Assembly (NCBI GenBank): GCA_963281255.1 | Contig: OY725499.1 | Location: forward strand, 1,992,096-2,056,095 | Direction of reading: 5' to 3' | Source: Aphrocallistes beatrix | Lineage: Eukaryota > Porifera > Hexactinellida > Sceptrulophora > Aphrocallistidae | Length of the DNA: 64,000 nucleotides | Position numbers and translations under genes: made by a program | In this document: positions 22,801-35,400 of the stretch, one piece after another | Layout of the letters: each line of letters begins with the position of its first letter | Numbering within the stretch: position 1 is the stretch's first letter | Notes under the pieces: generated by a model | The model's database searches: none | The model's input: only the letters and a program-made list of their open reading frames with translations | Told to the model about the DNA's origin: nothing

Positions 22801-25800
22801 ATTTGTGTTCATGAATTCGGAATAAGTTTATTTCTATTAGAAGAAATTTTCTCCGTACATTTAATATATTATCAGTCTCCCTTTCCAGTACAACATCCAA
22901 GCGGGGTCTCTATAAGTGTGGATACGGCCCTACTTTCAGATTATGTTCGTCATTTACATAAAAAATACATCTATAAATGAGAAATAAATAAATGTAAATA
23001 ACATACTAGCATCGCCAATGGAAGGATTGAATAGTTGGAAGCTTATCTGAGCATTAGTTCCAAAGTCCGCATCAGTAGCAGCGAGTGTCAATACGGGAGT
23101 ACCAATATTTGAGGATTCTGAGATTTGTGCAGTAAGTGGTAAAAAGGTAAACTGAGGCGTGTTGTCATTGATATCAGTAACCGTAATGAGAATCTCAGCT
23201 GTTGTAGTCTGTCTTAATAGCGTCTAAACATTAGAAAATAAGATACGTAAGTGACGGGAATTTACTAACTGGAGTCATCGAGGAAATTGGGGAAACAATT
23301 TCAGATTATTTATTGTGTAAAAAATTACAAATCTCTATTAATTTTCATCTGCTGTTTCTTAAAATCGTTTTTACCATTGTAAAATATATATATAAATAAT
23401 AAAAAAGAATATCAGTTCATGGTAAATCAACTCAATATTTTGTACTTCCCTAAGGGTGCATTTTATAGAAATCGTGGTTTAAAGTTTATAGCGAATCGGT
23501 AAAGTAGATTTCCAAAACAGCACAGAAAGAAAACCATTATCCCCTCTTGATATACGTATATACAAGCAGTGGCGTAGCACTGACTCAAAAAGTGGTCCGG
23601 CTAAAAACATGTAAACCATGAGTTGGACTCGGAATTTTGCTATATCATTTGTTCAATAAAAATAAAATTAATAATATTAGAGAAATAATCACATTATTGA
23701 TTATATAAATAACTTGATAAATCAGGTCAGACAAAAGATATACGGCTATGGATATACATACATTGGAATGCAATAGCACAAACCTAAAGTCAGCAAATAG
23801 GAAAATTCATGGTCCGGCCAAAAACCGGATCCGCCGGACCGGCTAAAAAAGAAGTCCGGTCAAAAGCCGGACCATCTGATCCTTGCCCAAAAAAGTGGTC
23901 CGGCCAAAGCCGGACCTGCCGCACCTACTCCTACGCCTATAACAAGTATATAGTCAAACTCACATTAGCATTATTGTCATGTGCAATAACATTGAGCGTC
24001 CACACAGCGGCTCCGGTTGAACTTGCAATTGTAAGTCCTTCAGTCTCTCTATCAAGAGGAATTCTAGAGATGATATTTCCTTGAAGGCCATTGGTTACAG
24101 GGGATGACGTTACGTTGAACATGTCTCCAGTATTAGATGCAGAATCAATCAATAATGATAGAGAACCATCATCTCCACTGTCAATATCAGTGACAATAAA
24201 AAGTATAATAAAAGTATCCGTCAAATCGTTCTCTTCTAAACTGATTTGGTATAAAGGTCGGTCGAATGTAGGAGCGTGGTCATTACTATTTGAAACCATC
24301 ACAATGACGCTTGCTGTGATCTAGAAAGAGTAACAAGAAAATAAATATCATTACTATTAAAACTCGATTATTGTTTGTTTGTTTGTTTGTGTATATACGT
24401 ATACTATATATACAAGTATATATACGTATATATATATCTGTAACGAATTGATTGAAGAAACTGCCAGGCATAGAAAGCTGATCTTTGGCATGTGGGAGTC
24501 TTTTGGCTATGGGTTCAGTAAGTTCTGAGCTCAGACCAAATGTCGACTCATCATGGAATTATGACGTCATTGTCACATTTTAAAAAGTTAAGCAACAGAG
24601 TTATTCGAGCATAACTCAGCCATTATAGGAGATAGAAGGCTGAAATTTTAATAGAATCTGTATACTAACATACCTCACATATGATGCAACTATCATCAAA
24701 AAATGATGACTCATCATTTTGTTATGACGTCATCATTACACATCCAAAGTTTTAAAATTGACAAATTTGGTGATTTTTCGAGTGATATCGATTATAACAG
24801 TAGGACAGACATATTTAGAGATGCTATCTCCCTTATAATTAACCAATGTGACCTCAGGCGACCGAAGGGAGTGTCCGCCAGCCGCGCAGCGCAAGCAAGC
24901 GAAGCGCGCTTGTTCACTTTAAAATACACTCGAACCTCTCTTATCCGGGCAGTGCCGGACCGGAGGGTGCCCGGATAACAGAGGGTGCCCGGATAACAGA
25001 ATTTGCCCGGATAATTCGAAAACATGTCTATGCACATGAGGTTATTCTATAATATTTACGGACCAAGACAATATACGAGTACGCAAAACCCACAGTTTTA
25101 CTAATTACATATTAATGTCAAAAAATAATATTACATGATAATGATTGCTGGAATTGTGGTTAATAATTGACTTGAAAATAGGACAATGCATATTGCCTAA
25201 ATGTCGAAAGGGCTGCCCGGTTGAGAGAGGTGCCCGGATATCGGAGGTCCGGATAAGAGAGGTTCGAGTGTACATATTTTGCGTGTACATGTTAAAGGCT
25301 TGGAGTCGTTGATTTGTAAATAAACTTTTTCCTACCTACTAAAAAAAATAAAATAAGATGTTGACCATATTCCAATTCTAGTTTCAGGGGTAGGTTAAGA
25401 GCAATTACTATCTGAAGCTGATGGAGGGAACTGGACAAAGCATAGCCACACCTGTAGATTGTACAATTAAATTGGAATCTCAGAGACCAAGTGAAAGGAA
25501 TGTGTCTTGATACAACTAGCTCAAACACAGGATGCAATAATGGTGCTTGTGTTCTTCTCGAGGCAGTATTTTCCGCTTGCATTAGACCTTCTAGTGGACC
25601 TGGCATCTTGCTAATTAAGATTTCAATCTAAGTGGCAATTTAATGTGAAACTTTGAGTGTTTTCATGCATCAATGTACAAGAAACGAAGTCAAAGATATC
25701 TCAGAAGATAATTTCATTTTCGAAGGAGCAGCTACAAAATGATCAACAGAGATGATTAAAAGAATTCCCGGAGCGAACAATCATTTTCTTGGGTGGCATA

Positions 25801-28800
25801 CCTTCCCGTGGAATTCATATAATGGCCCCGGGTGCATTACGTAGAAAAGGGGGATGGCAAAGGTAATTTATAAGATATACCCCCTAAATTGGACAAAAGT
25901 ACCAGCATACAATTTCAATAACAAATTTTCCTCAGCGTAAAACAATAATGGTACAAATAAATCAATATTTATGCCTTTTTTCTATGTAGTAGTAGAATTT
26001 AATGGAAGGATCAATTTTAATCTAAATTCGCTCAGAAATGAAATACAGCCTTAGAGAACCCAAAAAGCACGTTCGAAGGCAGCATCCTGGACGAATGCAC
26101 ATAAATCGGATGTAGGAACCACAGTAATTGTCCTGTCGTAGCAAACCTCAAGTAGTGAGACAACATAGATTCCATTTTCCAGACTGCAAGAAAAAGTCTA
26201 ATTAATTGAGAAATAAAATTGATGATAAATGAATGAATTATACTATTTAGTGAACAAAACTTAATATCTGTACGCAGTACATAAATACATGGTATTACAC
26301 ATAGGTCAACATAGGAATTAGGAATATTAACACATGGGTCATAAGCGCGCTTCGCATATATATATATATCGACTCATCATGAAATTATGACGTCATTGTC
26401 ACCATTTTTATGATTAGAAATTTCGGTTTTTCGACTATCACTCAGCCATTTTAGGTGATAGAAGGCTGAAATTTTAATAGAATGTGTATATTAATATATC
26501 TCACATATGATGCAACTATCATAAAAAATGATGACTCATCACTCTGTTATGACGTCATCATTACTAATCAATTTTTAAAAATTGACAGATTTAGTGTTTT
26601 TTCGTGCGATATAGATTATAACAATAGGAAAGACGTATTTAGAGATGTTATCTCCCTTATAATTAATCAATGTAACCCCAGGCGCCTCAGGCGGACACAG
26701 TGTCCGCCAGCCGCGAAGCGCTTGTATTATATCAAAACACCAAATAGCAAGTTGTAGGACTATGAGAATTAGCATGCAGGTGTCAAATGGTAGATCTACA
26801 GCAGGGTTATCTTAAAGCGAGTGGATAGGATGCCAGTAACGGCATACAATTTCTAAATTTTAAAATTATGGCAGTGGGAAATTATAGCATTTATTTACTC
26901 GAATACCTGCAATAATATCCAATATTTTATCCTCAAAGTACCAACACTGGTAAGGTTTCCCAAAGCAAGTTACTTAAAAAATAATGGTTCCCAATTAAAA
27001 CTATTATTTCAATTGATATACATATCTATATCTTGGGAGTTTTTGGCCAAAAGTCTTGGAACACCATACATGGAAGCCAATTCATTAAAAATCGGAAATC
27101 TGATATCAAATTCGAAATCTACACACTCGAATTACTCAGTTTTGAAGTATCCTATTCATCAATTATGCCTAAAGGGTAATTAATATCGCTTGTGCCACTT
27201 TGATTCACTAATTCCCATAATATATAACAAGCGAGCTTAGCTTGCTTGCGCCGCGAGGCTTGCTGACCTGCGAGTCCGAAGAGTCGCCCTGCATTCAACA
27301 TATACGGTGAATCATTAATTCAGATGCCTGTTTTTGAGATTTGTTGACTTTATGTATCTATTGTAAACAAAAGTAAACAAATAATTTATCATATAGATCT
27401 GAAAATATAATATTCGAAATCTACACCCCTAAAACCCCCATGTCAACCGTTGGGATCTAGTATCTAGCATATTTTTCAAAATCTTCAAATAGCGTTAAAA
27501 TATGTATATAAAGGTGTGAAAATATACACATAACCTTTTTACTGCTATAAACTATAATATAATTAAGATCTATAAATGAAAGTTATTGATTTGAAGTATT
27601 AGTAACGATGACAGCCTACAATAGTGCCATACAATGAGCATAGTATTGTATAGAAAAGGTGAATGTGAAATTGTTTTCCATTTTTTTTGCAGAGGTGTGA
27701 AAATTTCGCTTACTTAGATCTTCGAATTCATTATTTGACACCTACGTGCCAATTAGAGATACGAAAAATTTTCGCATCTTACCAATTTTTCAATCAATTC
27801 GGACAAACAAATAAACAAATCCTAGCGTTTTAATAAATAAGATGGTCATAGCTAGTGACAGGGCACAAGGTGATACAGATGCTAGTAGTAATTACGCTTT
27901 GGAAAGGATTATCAATAGGATGCTTCTAGATTTCATTAACTCTTTTTGGTTTTAATTGATTGGCGTCCATAGATAGATCCATTTTTTACTTATGATGCAA
28001 AGCAATATGGTGTTCCAATACTTTTGGCCAAGCAGTATATATGTTATGGGCAATATGAGAAATTGGCCATTTTGCATAATGCCTAGGCAATATGCATAAT
28101 GCTATTTTCTGAGTCAATATGCATAATGTCCCGACAATATGCATAATGCTTCTCTCATTGGACAATATACATAATGTCCAGAGACAATATGCATAACGAA
28201 CCCTTTGATTTCGGTCGCTTTTTTGATTGAATTTCTCTGCCGCTAGTTATATAACACCGGTCGACACAATTCCACTTGTTCAAACATTGGTCCAGCTCCT
28301 AGCAAAAAATTATGAATGAATGGGTACGATTAGGCTATCATTAACTATTATTAGAAACTGATCTCTGCTCCACCGCCCGCATCAAGTTTACTTACCGTTT
28401 AACTATAGTTATTATTTAAAACATTACAGTGAATTTCAACTACACGATATATATTTAATAGTTAACGGCTAGTGATTTACCCTAACATACTAAACATATT
28501 TAGAAATAGGGTCATTGAAATATTTCCATGTATCAGGCACTTCGCATGATGATAACACAAACAATAATGAGAGAATGATAATGAAATGCTACTCAATCAT
28601 AGGGTATGACTCAATTCACAAAATTGTTAAAAATTAATTAGTAGAAATAGGCTTCTATTAAATTTAACCTCTGATCAATAAATAAGTATCTTTTTTAGTA
28701 AAAATAATGCTGACAACAAGAAAATTTGTATAATGCGTATGGAAAATTGTATTTCGTATATTGTTCAATGAGAGAAGCATTATGCATATTGCCTAGGCAT

Positions 28801-29431
28801 TATGCAAAATGGCCAATTTCTCATATTGCCCATAACATATATATAATATATTTATACGAATGTACAATAATTGGGTGTAATAATTATATAAGTAAATTAC
28901 TTACAGTGTGAAGTCCATCAGAAACAAGGATGTCCAAAGTGTAAGTGGTTATTGATTCAAAATCTAATCGACCTGCTAGTGTAATTCTTCCTGATGAATC
29001 TATAACAAACAGGTTGTTGGAATCTCCTGAAATTATAGAGTATGTAATAGTGCCAACAGTATCTTCATCATCAACATCAATATCAATAACTTCAGTACCT
29101 AGTATCAAACATGCATAACGAACAAGAATTATGTATTATTTCTTTAGCTAAACACCGTACGACTCAGGGAGGGGGGAGCAATTATAGGGTGTCTCAAAAG
29201 TTGTTAACAAAACAAATGTTGCTGATGACACTTTTGAGTTCCAAATTTTGTAGTCAATGGTATGTAATTATTAAAAATTTTATAAGCAATGTCTTTTGCG
29301 TAATGAGTTGAGCTCATTTCAATGCAAGAAGGGTGCTAGATTTCATTTATGGAGGCTAATTTGGACTAAAACCAAGTGATCTTAGTCAAATTAACAAAGT
29401 AAAATTGGTTGTTGCGCAGAACCTTTGAGAC

Positions 29432-29499
<68 letters not shown>

Positions 29500-32400
29500 G
29501 GTTGAAACCGAATAATTGATTATTCGGTTTAACCAAATATTATTTGCAAATAATTGATATTTGGTTTGTAACCAAATATCATTATTTGGTATTCGGTTGA
29601 GAACCAAATAATTTGATCAACCGAATAATTTGGTCAACCGAATATTTGGCCAAACAAAATAATTTGCATGCTTTCCCAACACAATAATCACATGTTCTTA
29701 CATGAAGTGGTCCGAACACAAATAAATATAATTGGCTTACTTATACTTGAATATATTTTTCTATAACTATTTATATAAACATTTATGCAAAAATATAATC
29801 AAGTATTATTTGGTTGACCAAATTATTCGGTTAACCAAATTATTCGGTCGACCAAATTATTCGGTTGACCAAATTATTCGGTTGACCAAATTATTTGGTC
29901 TGACCATTATTCGGTTAACCAAATTATTCGGTTTGACCATTATTTGGTTAACCAAATTATTTGGTCTGACCATTATTCGGTTAAAATGGTATTTGGTTGA
30001 AGCGGTTTCAACCTTGATATATATATATATAAATAAACAGAGTCCCAATGGTGCCCCCTATCTGGCTCCATTCAATAATAACCATTGCCAGATTAATGAG
30101 TCATTCTGTGATATGCAGTACATTTTATGCGTTTCATATTGTTGGATTATCGCCCACCAGTTGATATCGTGTTTTGGAAAAAAATTTAAAATGCTAAACT
30201 TTGAAAATATATAGCACATTATTTTACTTCTTAAATATATAACCATCAATGAACTAAGCTACTAGCAACAAGAGCAAATTCCCTACTTTTTTACATATAT
30301 TTAAAAGGTTCATTCGGGTGCGGGTTTTTTATTTAGCTGATATGTGTATCATTATAATACTTTTACATCGTGAAATTTGTTTAATTTCGAAAAGTATGCA
30401 CATAGAGAGAAAAAGATCAGTCTAAACAGAGGAAAAGTTTAGAATTAGCTGATAAGCTAAGCTATTAGCATTTTAAAGAATTGGTTTACTGCAGCACGAA
30501 ATAAAAAAGTGCCTATGTCAGGCTCAATCCTCAAGGAAAAACATTCGACATTCCAAGAATTTGAATATATGAACTCCGGCACATGGATCATGGATTCATG
30601 GGATAATGAAAAACTTTTTGACCTTACCCACTCCCCGTAAATTTAGCTTATTGAGCGTGCCCACAGAAATTATAGAGAATTGGTCCAGTTGTGGCTCTAA
30701 GTAGAGGGAAAGGGAAAAGGAAATGCATGCCCCCCCCCCTTCATCGGATATAGCTTGGCAGAAGGTTCTATATAATTATAACTCCCCCAGTCATTAATTT
30801 AGCTTCAAATGCTACTTATTGTCTACATTTTACAATACATCTCTGGTAGAAATCTAGTCATATATATAGCTCTTATGTATTGAGAAGGAACGGAGTTTTT
30901 CGCCCACTCCGTTCCTTCTCAATACATAAGAATTCGGTTAAAATTAAGATAGTGCAGTAAATGGCACGAGGATACGAAAGTAAATACAGTCGACTCCGCT
31001 TAATAGGGCCACATCGGTCAGAGGACATTTTGCCCCGATTAAGCGGAGGACCCTATTAACCGAAAATATTTTGTATTAGCTTCTATGTGTGAGAGCTATT
31101 CCGGTCCTGCCAAAAGTGGCCCGATTAAGCGGCTGACCCGATTAAACAGTGGCCCTATTAAGCGGAGTCGACTGTATATACTACATGCGTTTAGAAACTA
31201 TTTACATATTGTATTAAAGCATCTAATGTGATGTAGAATTGAAAATATACAGATGGGGTTACCCATACTAACAGTCTCAATTCAATTGTAGAATATGAAC
31301 TAATGTCGGTGGTGCCATCATACACGATGCAACTTGTTCAGCCAATCAAATTTCAAGTTTAGATAGTGTTTCCAACTTGTTTATGTGCATTGAATTATCT
31401 CTATTGGTCAATAAAATCAAAGTCAACTGTAATATTAAACACTACAATTTCATTGGTCAGCGGAGTTATGTTTTGTTTTGAGGCAAGCTGTGAAAATATG
31501 AATAACCCTTACATTAGGCTAGAGAGTGAATCTGATTTATATGTATGTTCATTGAGTTACGTATAATCCCTATTAATCTATAAAATGAAAGCCAACTGTT
31601 AAATTTCTGGATTCTGATTGGCTAATACATTTTGACACCTTTTGTGGAAAGGTGTGAAATTATTTCATAATTTCTCCACCATATAAGGAATATATGTTCC
31701 AAATTTTGTGCAATTTGGTCGAATGGAATTTCCAGGAGCGAGCAGACGGACAGTCGATCATGACATAATGCATATCCTATACTAGGAGCTACACTAAAAA
31801 TGATGACTCATCATTCTGTTATGACATCATCATTACGCATGTATTCAAATCATTGGTATCCGAATATCATCTTTGATATTGATAATTCAATACACTATCT
31901 TTGTTTTCTCTAAACCTGATCTATTTCGAAGTTTGTTTTTTGACAAAACTAAAGTTAGAAAATATCCGCTCAATAGAACTTGCTGGTAGCCGTAGTAGAA
32001 GAAGGGCTAAGTCACACAACTTTGGATGTACATCTTTGTATGTTTTTTATGCATAACCACCAAACACATGGTTTTACTTTTTCGAGAAAATTTTCACCGA
32101 ACATATGTTGTGGAAACAGATCTGCCTCAGCCTGGAATGCCACTTGCTAGAAACTAACTGATGAGATTCTAACTGTTCCCTTCCAAGACCTCTTCCTCGG
32201 TACTTAGGATGTAAGCAGAATGCAAGAAAATGAAAAGGAGTCATTGTTTGTAAAAAGCGATGGTGGACTTTTTCTTTATAAGGAGATAATAACTCATCAT
32301 CAACTAGTTTTAGCCAACAATTGCAGCTATCAGCGATACTTGAATAGTCGGATTGAAGAGTATTAAGCGCGTAGAAATTGGTTGTAATTGATCTTGAAGG

Positions 32401-35400
32401 TGTTCGAGGCTCTATAGCATTTTCATGTTGAGCATTGATCATTAGGTAAAAGGGTCTATTCTTGTTGAAAGCCTTGATACATTCTATCTGATTGAGCACT
32501 ATCACTTGTGGCATGGCAACGCTTTCTGTGATTCCGTAGCTGCTCTATTTTGTCACGAACTAATGAATTGCAATTTATGCACCTCATCTTGGAACCATCT
32601 ACTTTTAGAAAAAAGCTTCGAACAGGATCGCTGGGCCTTCCAACAAAACTAGCTAGTATACATGTAGTAACTATGATTAGAGTAAGCAACTGCTTTATAT
32701 AGTATCCTTTGATTGTTTACTTAAGCACCTCAGATTGTTCTAACTTTTAAGAAATCCCATTGTTCGCACATCAGGTGTTATTAATAATCATTCCGGAATT
32801 TCAATATAATACTAGCAAAATATGGATTCTCAATCCAAACAATTGATATCGCTAAAAATTACATTAGAATAAAACCCAGTTTAACCCACTAAAGGGTTTT
32901 TTTCCCAGCCCGGGTTTAATCCGGGTTTAATCCGGGTTTAATCCGGGTTTAATCCAGGTTTAACCCGGGGGGGGGGGGGTTAAATTAGCCAACCCTGTTT
33001 ATCGTACTTCTATCCATGGAATCGAACTAGTGAGGAAGGAAAATAAATTTGAAAGCGACCATTCGCTTAGATGCAAATTAGGATTGGATAAAGGATAAGG
33101 ATTCCTGAAATTTATAGCACAGTACATAGAAATTGACCCAATTCAGTTAAAGAACGTTAATTTTAGCAGCTAGCCGAGTAGAGACACATTTTAATATATT
33201 TAAAATGTTGAGTCAGTTTTCTTGAATACAGAACTTATGATCAAGCTTTTGAGATTCTCAACTCGCATGCTGCGAATTCTAAAGGTAACACATTAATCCA
33301 CTTGAAGTATATGTTCAAGATTGTACGGATGATTTTCCCCTAATTCTCTAGGTTATGAAGAAACTCCTTTATTCGAAGTAGATTTTTTCGATTTTATTGT
33401 ATACAAACTGTGAAAAATTGTTTTCCATTTTTTTGCAGAGGTGTGAAAATTTCGTTTAGATCTTCAAACTTAATCATAGATTCATCATTTGACATCCACA
33501 TGCCAATTTTCGTTTCTCTATGACTTGCCAATTCTTCAATCAATTCGGACAAACAAACAAAAAATTCTCAGCGTTTTAATATATAAGATATAAGGTGTAT
33601 ACGTATGTACGTACCTTCTAAATCAATGATGAAAAGTTGATCAATGACTAATAAGAAAAATCGGGTTTAAACCAAAATCCAAATTTACAAACATAAGTTT
33701 AAAAGTTAGATAAAAATGAAAGAGTAATAACCAAACCTGCGGTTGCATTTTCAGGGAGAGTTACTGACAAAACGGTATTATTAATTTGAGGAATAATATC
33801 ATTTTCATCTGTTATTCGAATAAATAAACTGGCAATGCCAATATTTGTTCCATCTGAAGCATTTAAGCCAATTGTGTAGTTCTGACTGTTACTATCAAAA
33901 TCCAATGCACCTTTACAAAAACAGTTATGGTAAATGTCAATAGCAAAAAATGAAAATCTGATATATAATTGAACAGAAGAGATAAATTCCATTAAATAGT
34001 TAACAAACATATTCTCATCAATAGCACTGAATACTCGGAATTAATTCCTAGAACATTCCTAGAACACCAAATTAGAAGGATCAGAACATTTTTGGAAACA
34101 TTTGTCGTTAACTTCCGGGGGCTTTGCCCCTGGGCCCACATCAGAAAATCCTGGCAATGCCACTGCTTATAATGACCCAACAATATATCACATAATAAGT
34201 GCTACGTAAGAGTTAAATAACATAGTCTCTGAGAAAATAATACAACTAGATATTCAAAACTCATTAAACTTTCAAGGATAGGAGACGAGACTTGTACAAG
34301 AATAGTCTGAGTAAATAAGCTAACCTGTAAGTGATATTTCTCCACTCGTAGGATTTATCCCGAAAGGAGCAGACCCCTGAGAATCAAACATGAATTGAAT
34401 CTGATTGAATGCGGAGGTAGCATCGCCATCTGTGGCTGCGGCTGTAAGAACGATCGTATTGACACTAGTACTCTCTGAAAGAGTAATTGAATATTTACTC
34501 AGCAAAAACGAAGGTGTGTTATCATTAGAGTCATCAATTGATATTTGAATTGAAGAGAAGCCTTGTCTGGGAGGGGTATCACTGTCACTAGCCACAACAG
34601 TGAAGCTAAACGTCGCAATCTGCTCTCTATCTAGGGAAGCAATGAGGGAGAGAACTCCCGTTGTTGCATCGAGGCTAAATACAGCCCTAGCATTGACATC
34701 TAATATCGAATATGTAATCACTGCATTCGAATCTCGTTCTGATGCAGACACAGTTAAAACTGAAGAAATGGAATTAACACCTTCTGTCACTGAGGCGACG
34801 TACAGTTGAGACGAGAATACCTAAATAATATGTTAAGGTAGAAAAATTATAAATTAATTTGGTTAGTGATTTGTCGTGCATATACGCTGGATTCATATTT
34901 AGTATCCTAACTACAATCTACAACGTTATATACAATGCAACTAATAATTTGTTTATCTCATTATGGAATAATCTCTAGTTTCTGATAAGTAAATTAGAGA
35001 AGAGCATATAATGGAACAAAATAGGTAGCTTCTGGGACTCACGGCGCCCCTTGGACCATCTAGGTGCATAGGCGGAAAACAAAAAAATAGTGAAATTCTG
35101 GTAGGCAACTCCTGTCAATTAGTGGTGGTCCAGATTTGATTATTTAAGTTTGATCATCTAATGATTATTGATGCAATGTATGAGAACTCATGATGCACTC
35201 CAGGAACCAACAAATAATCAAATTAGATAAACTATTGGCATTTTAAATGATAGGAGACGAGACTAATTAGGATGTGTCATTGGGTACAAATATTTTTTCT
35301 CTGAACAGTCTTGTCCACAAACTTGTCCCTGTTAGAGCAAAGTTCCAAGGTAAGCACAGTGTCGATATTCTAGGTGCTGCACCCCTGCTCCATCAGAAAA

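Noticed and set aside
25292..25606. 104-codon minus-strand frame
   Set aside because: Not similar to any family I recognise, with no splice signals that fit gene A; kept only as a possible nested remnant together with 26041-26190.
29810..29995. CRISPR-like array (regular units of about 18 bp)
   Set aside because: The units are contiguous, without unique spacers, and lie inside a MITE in an animal genome.
29732..30214. 160-codon plus-strand frame
   Set aside because: It is mostly translation of the tandem repeat inside the MITE (LFGLTIIRLTK-type units).
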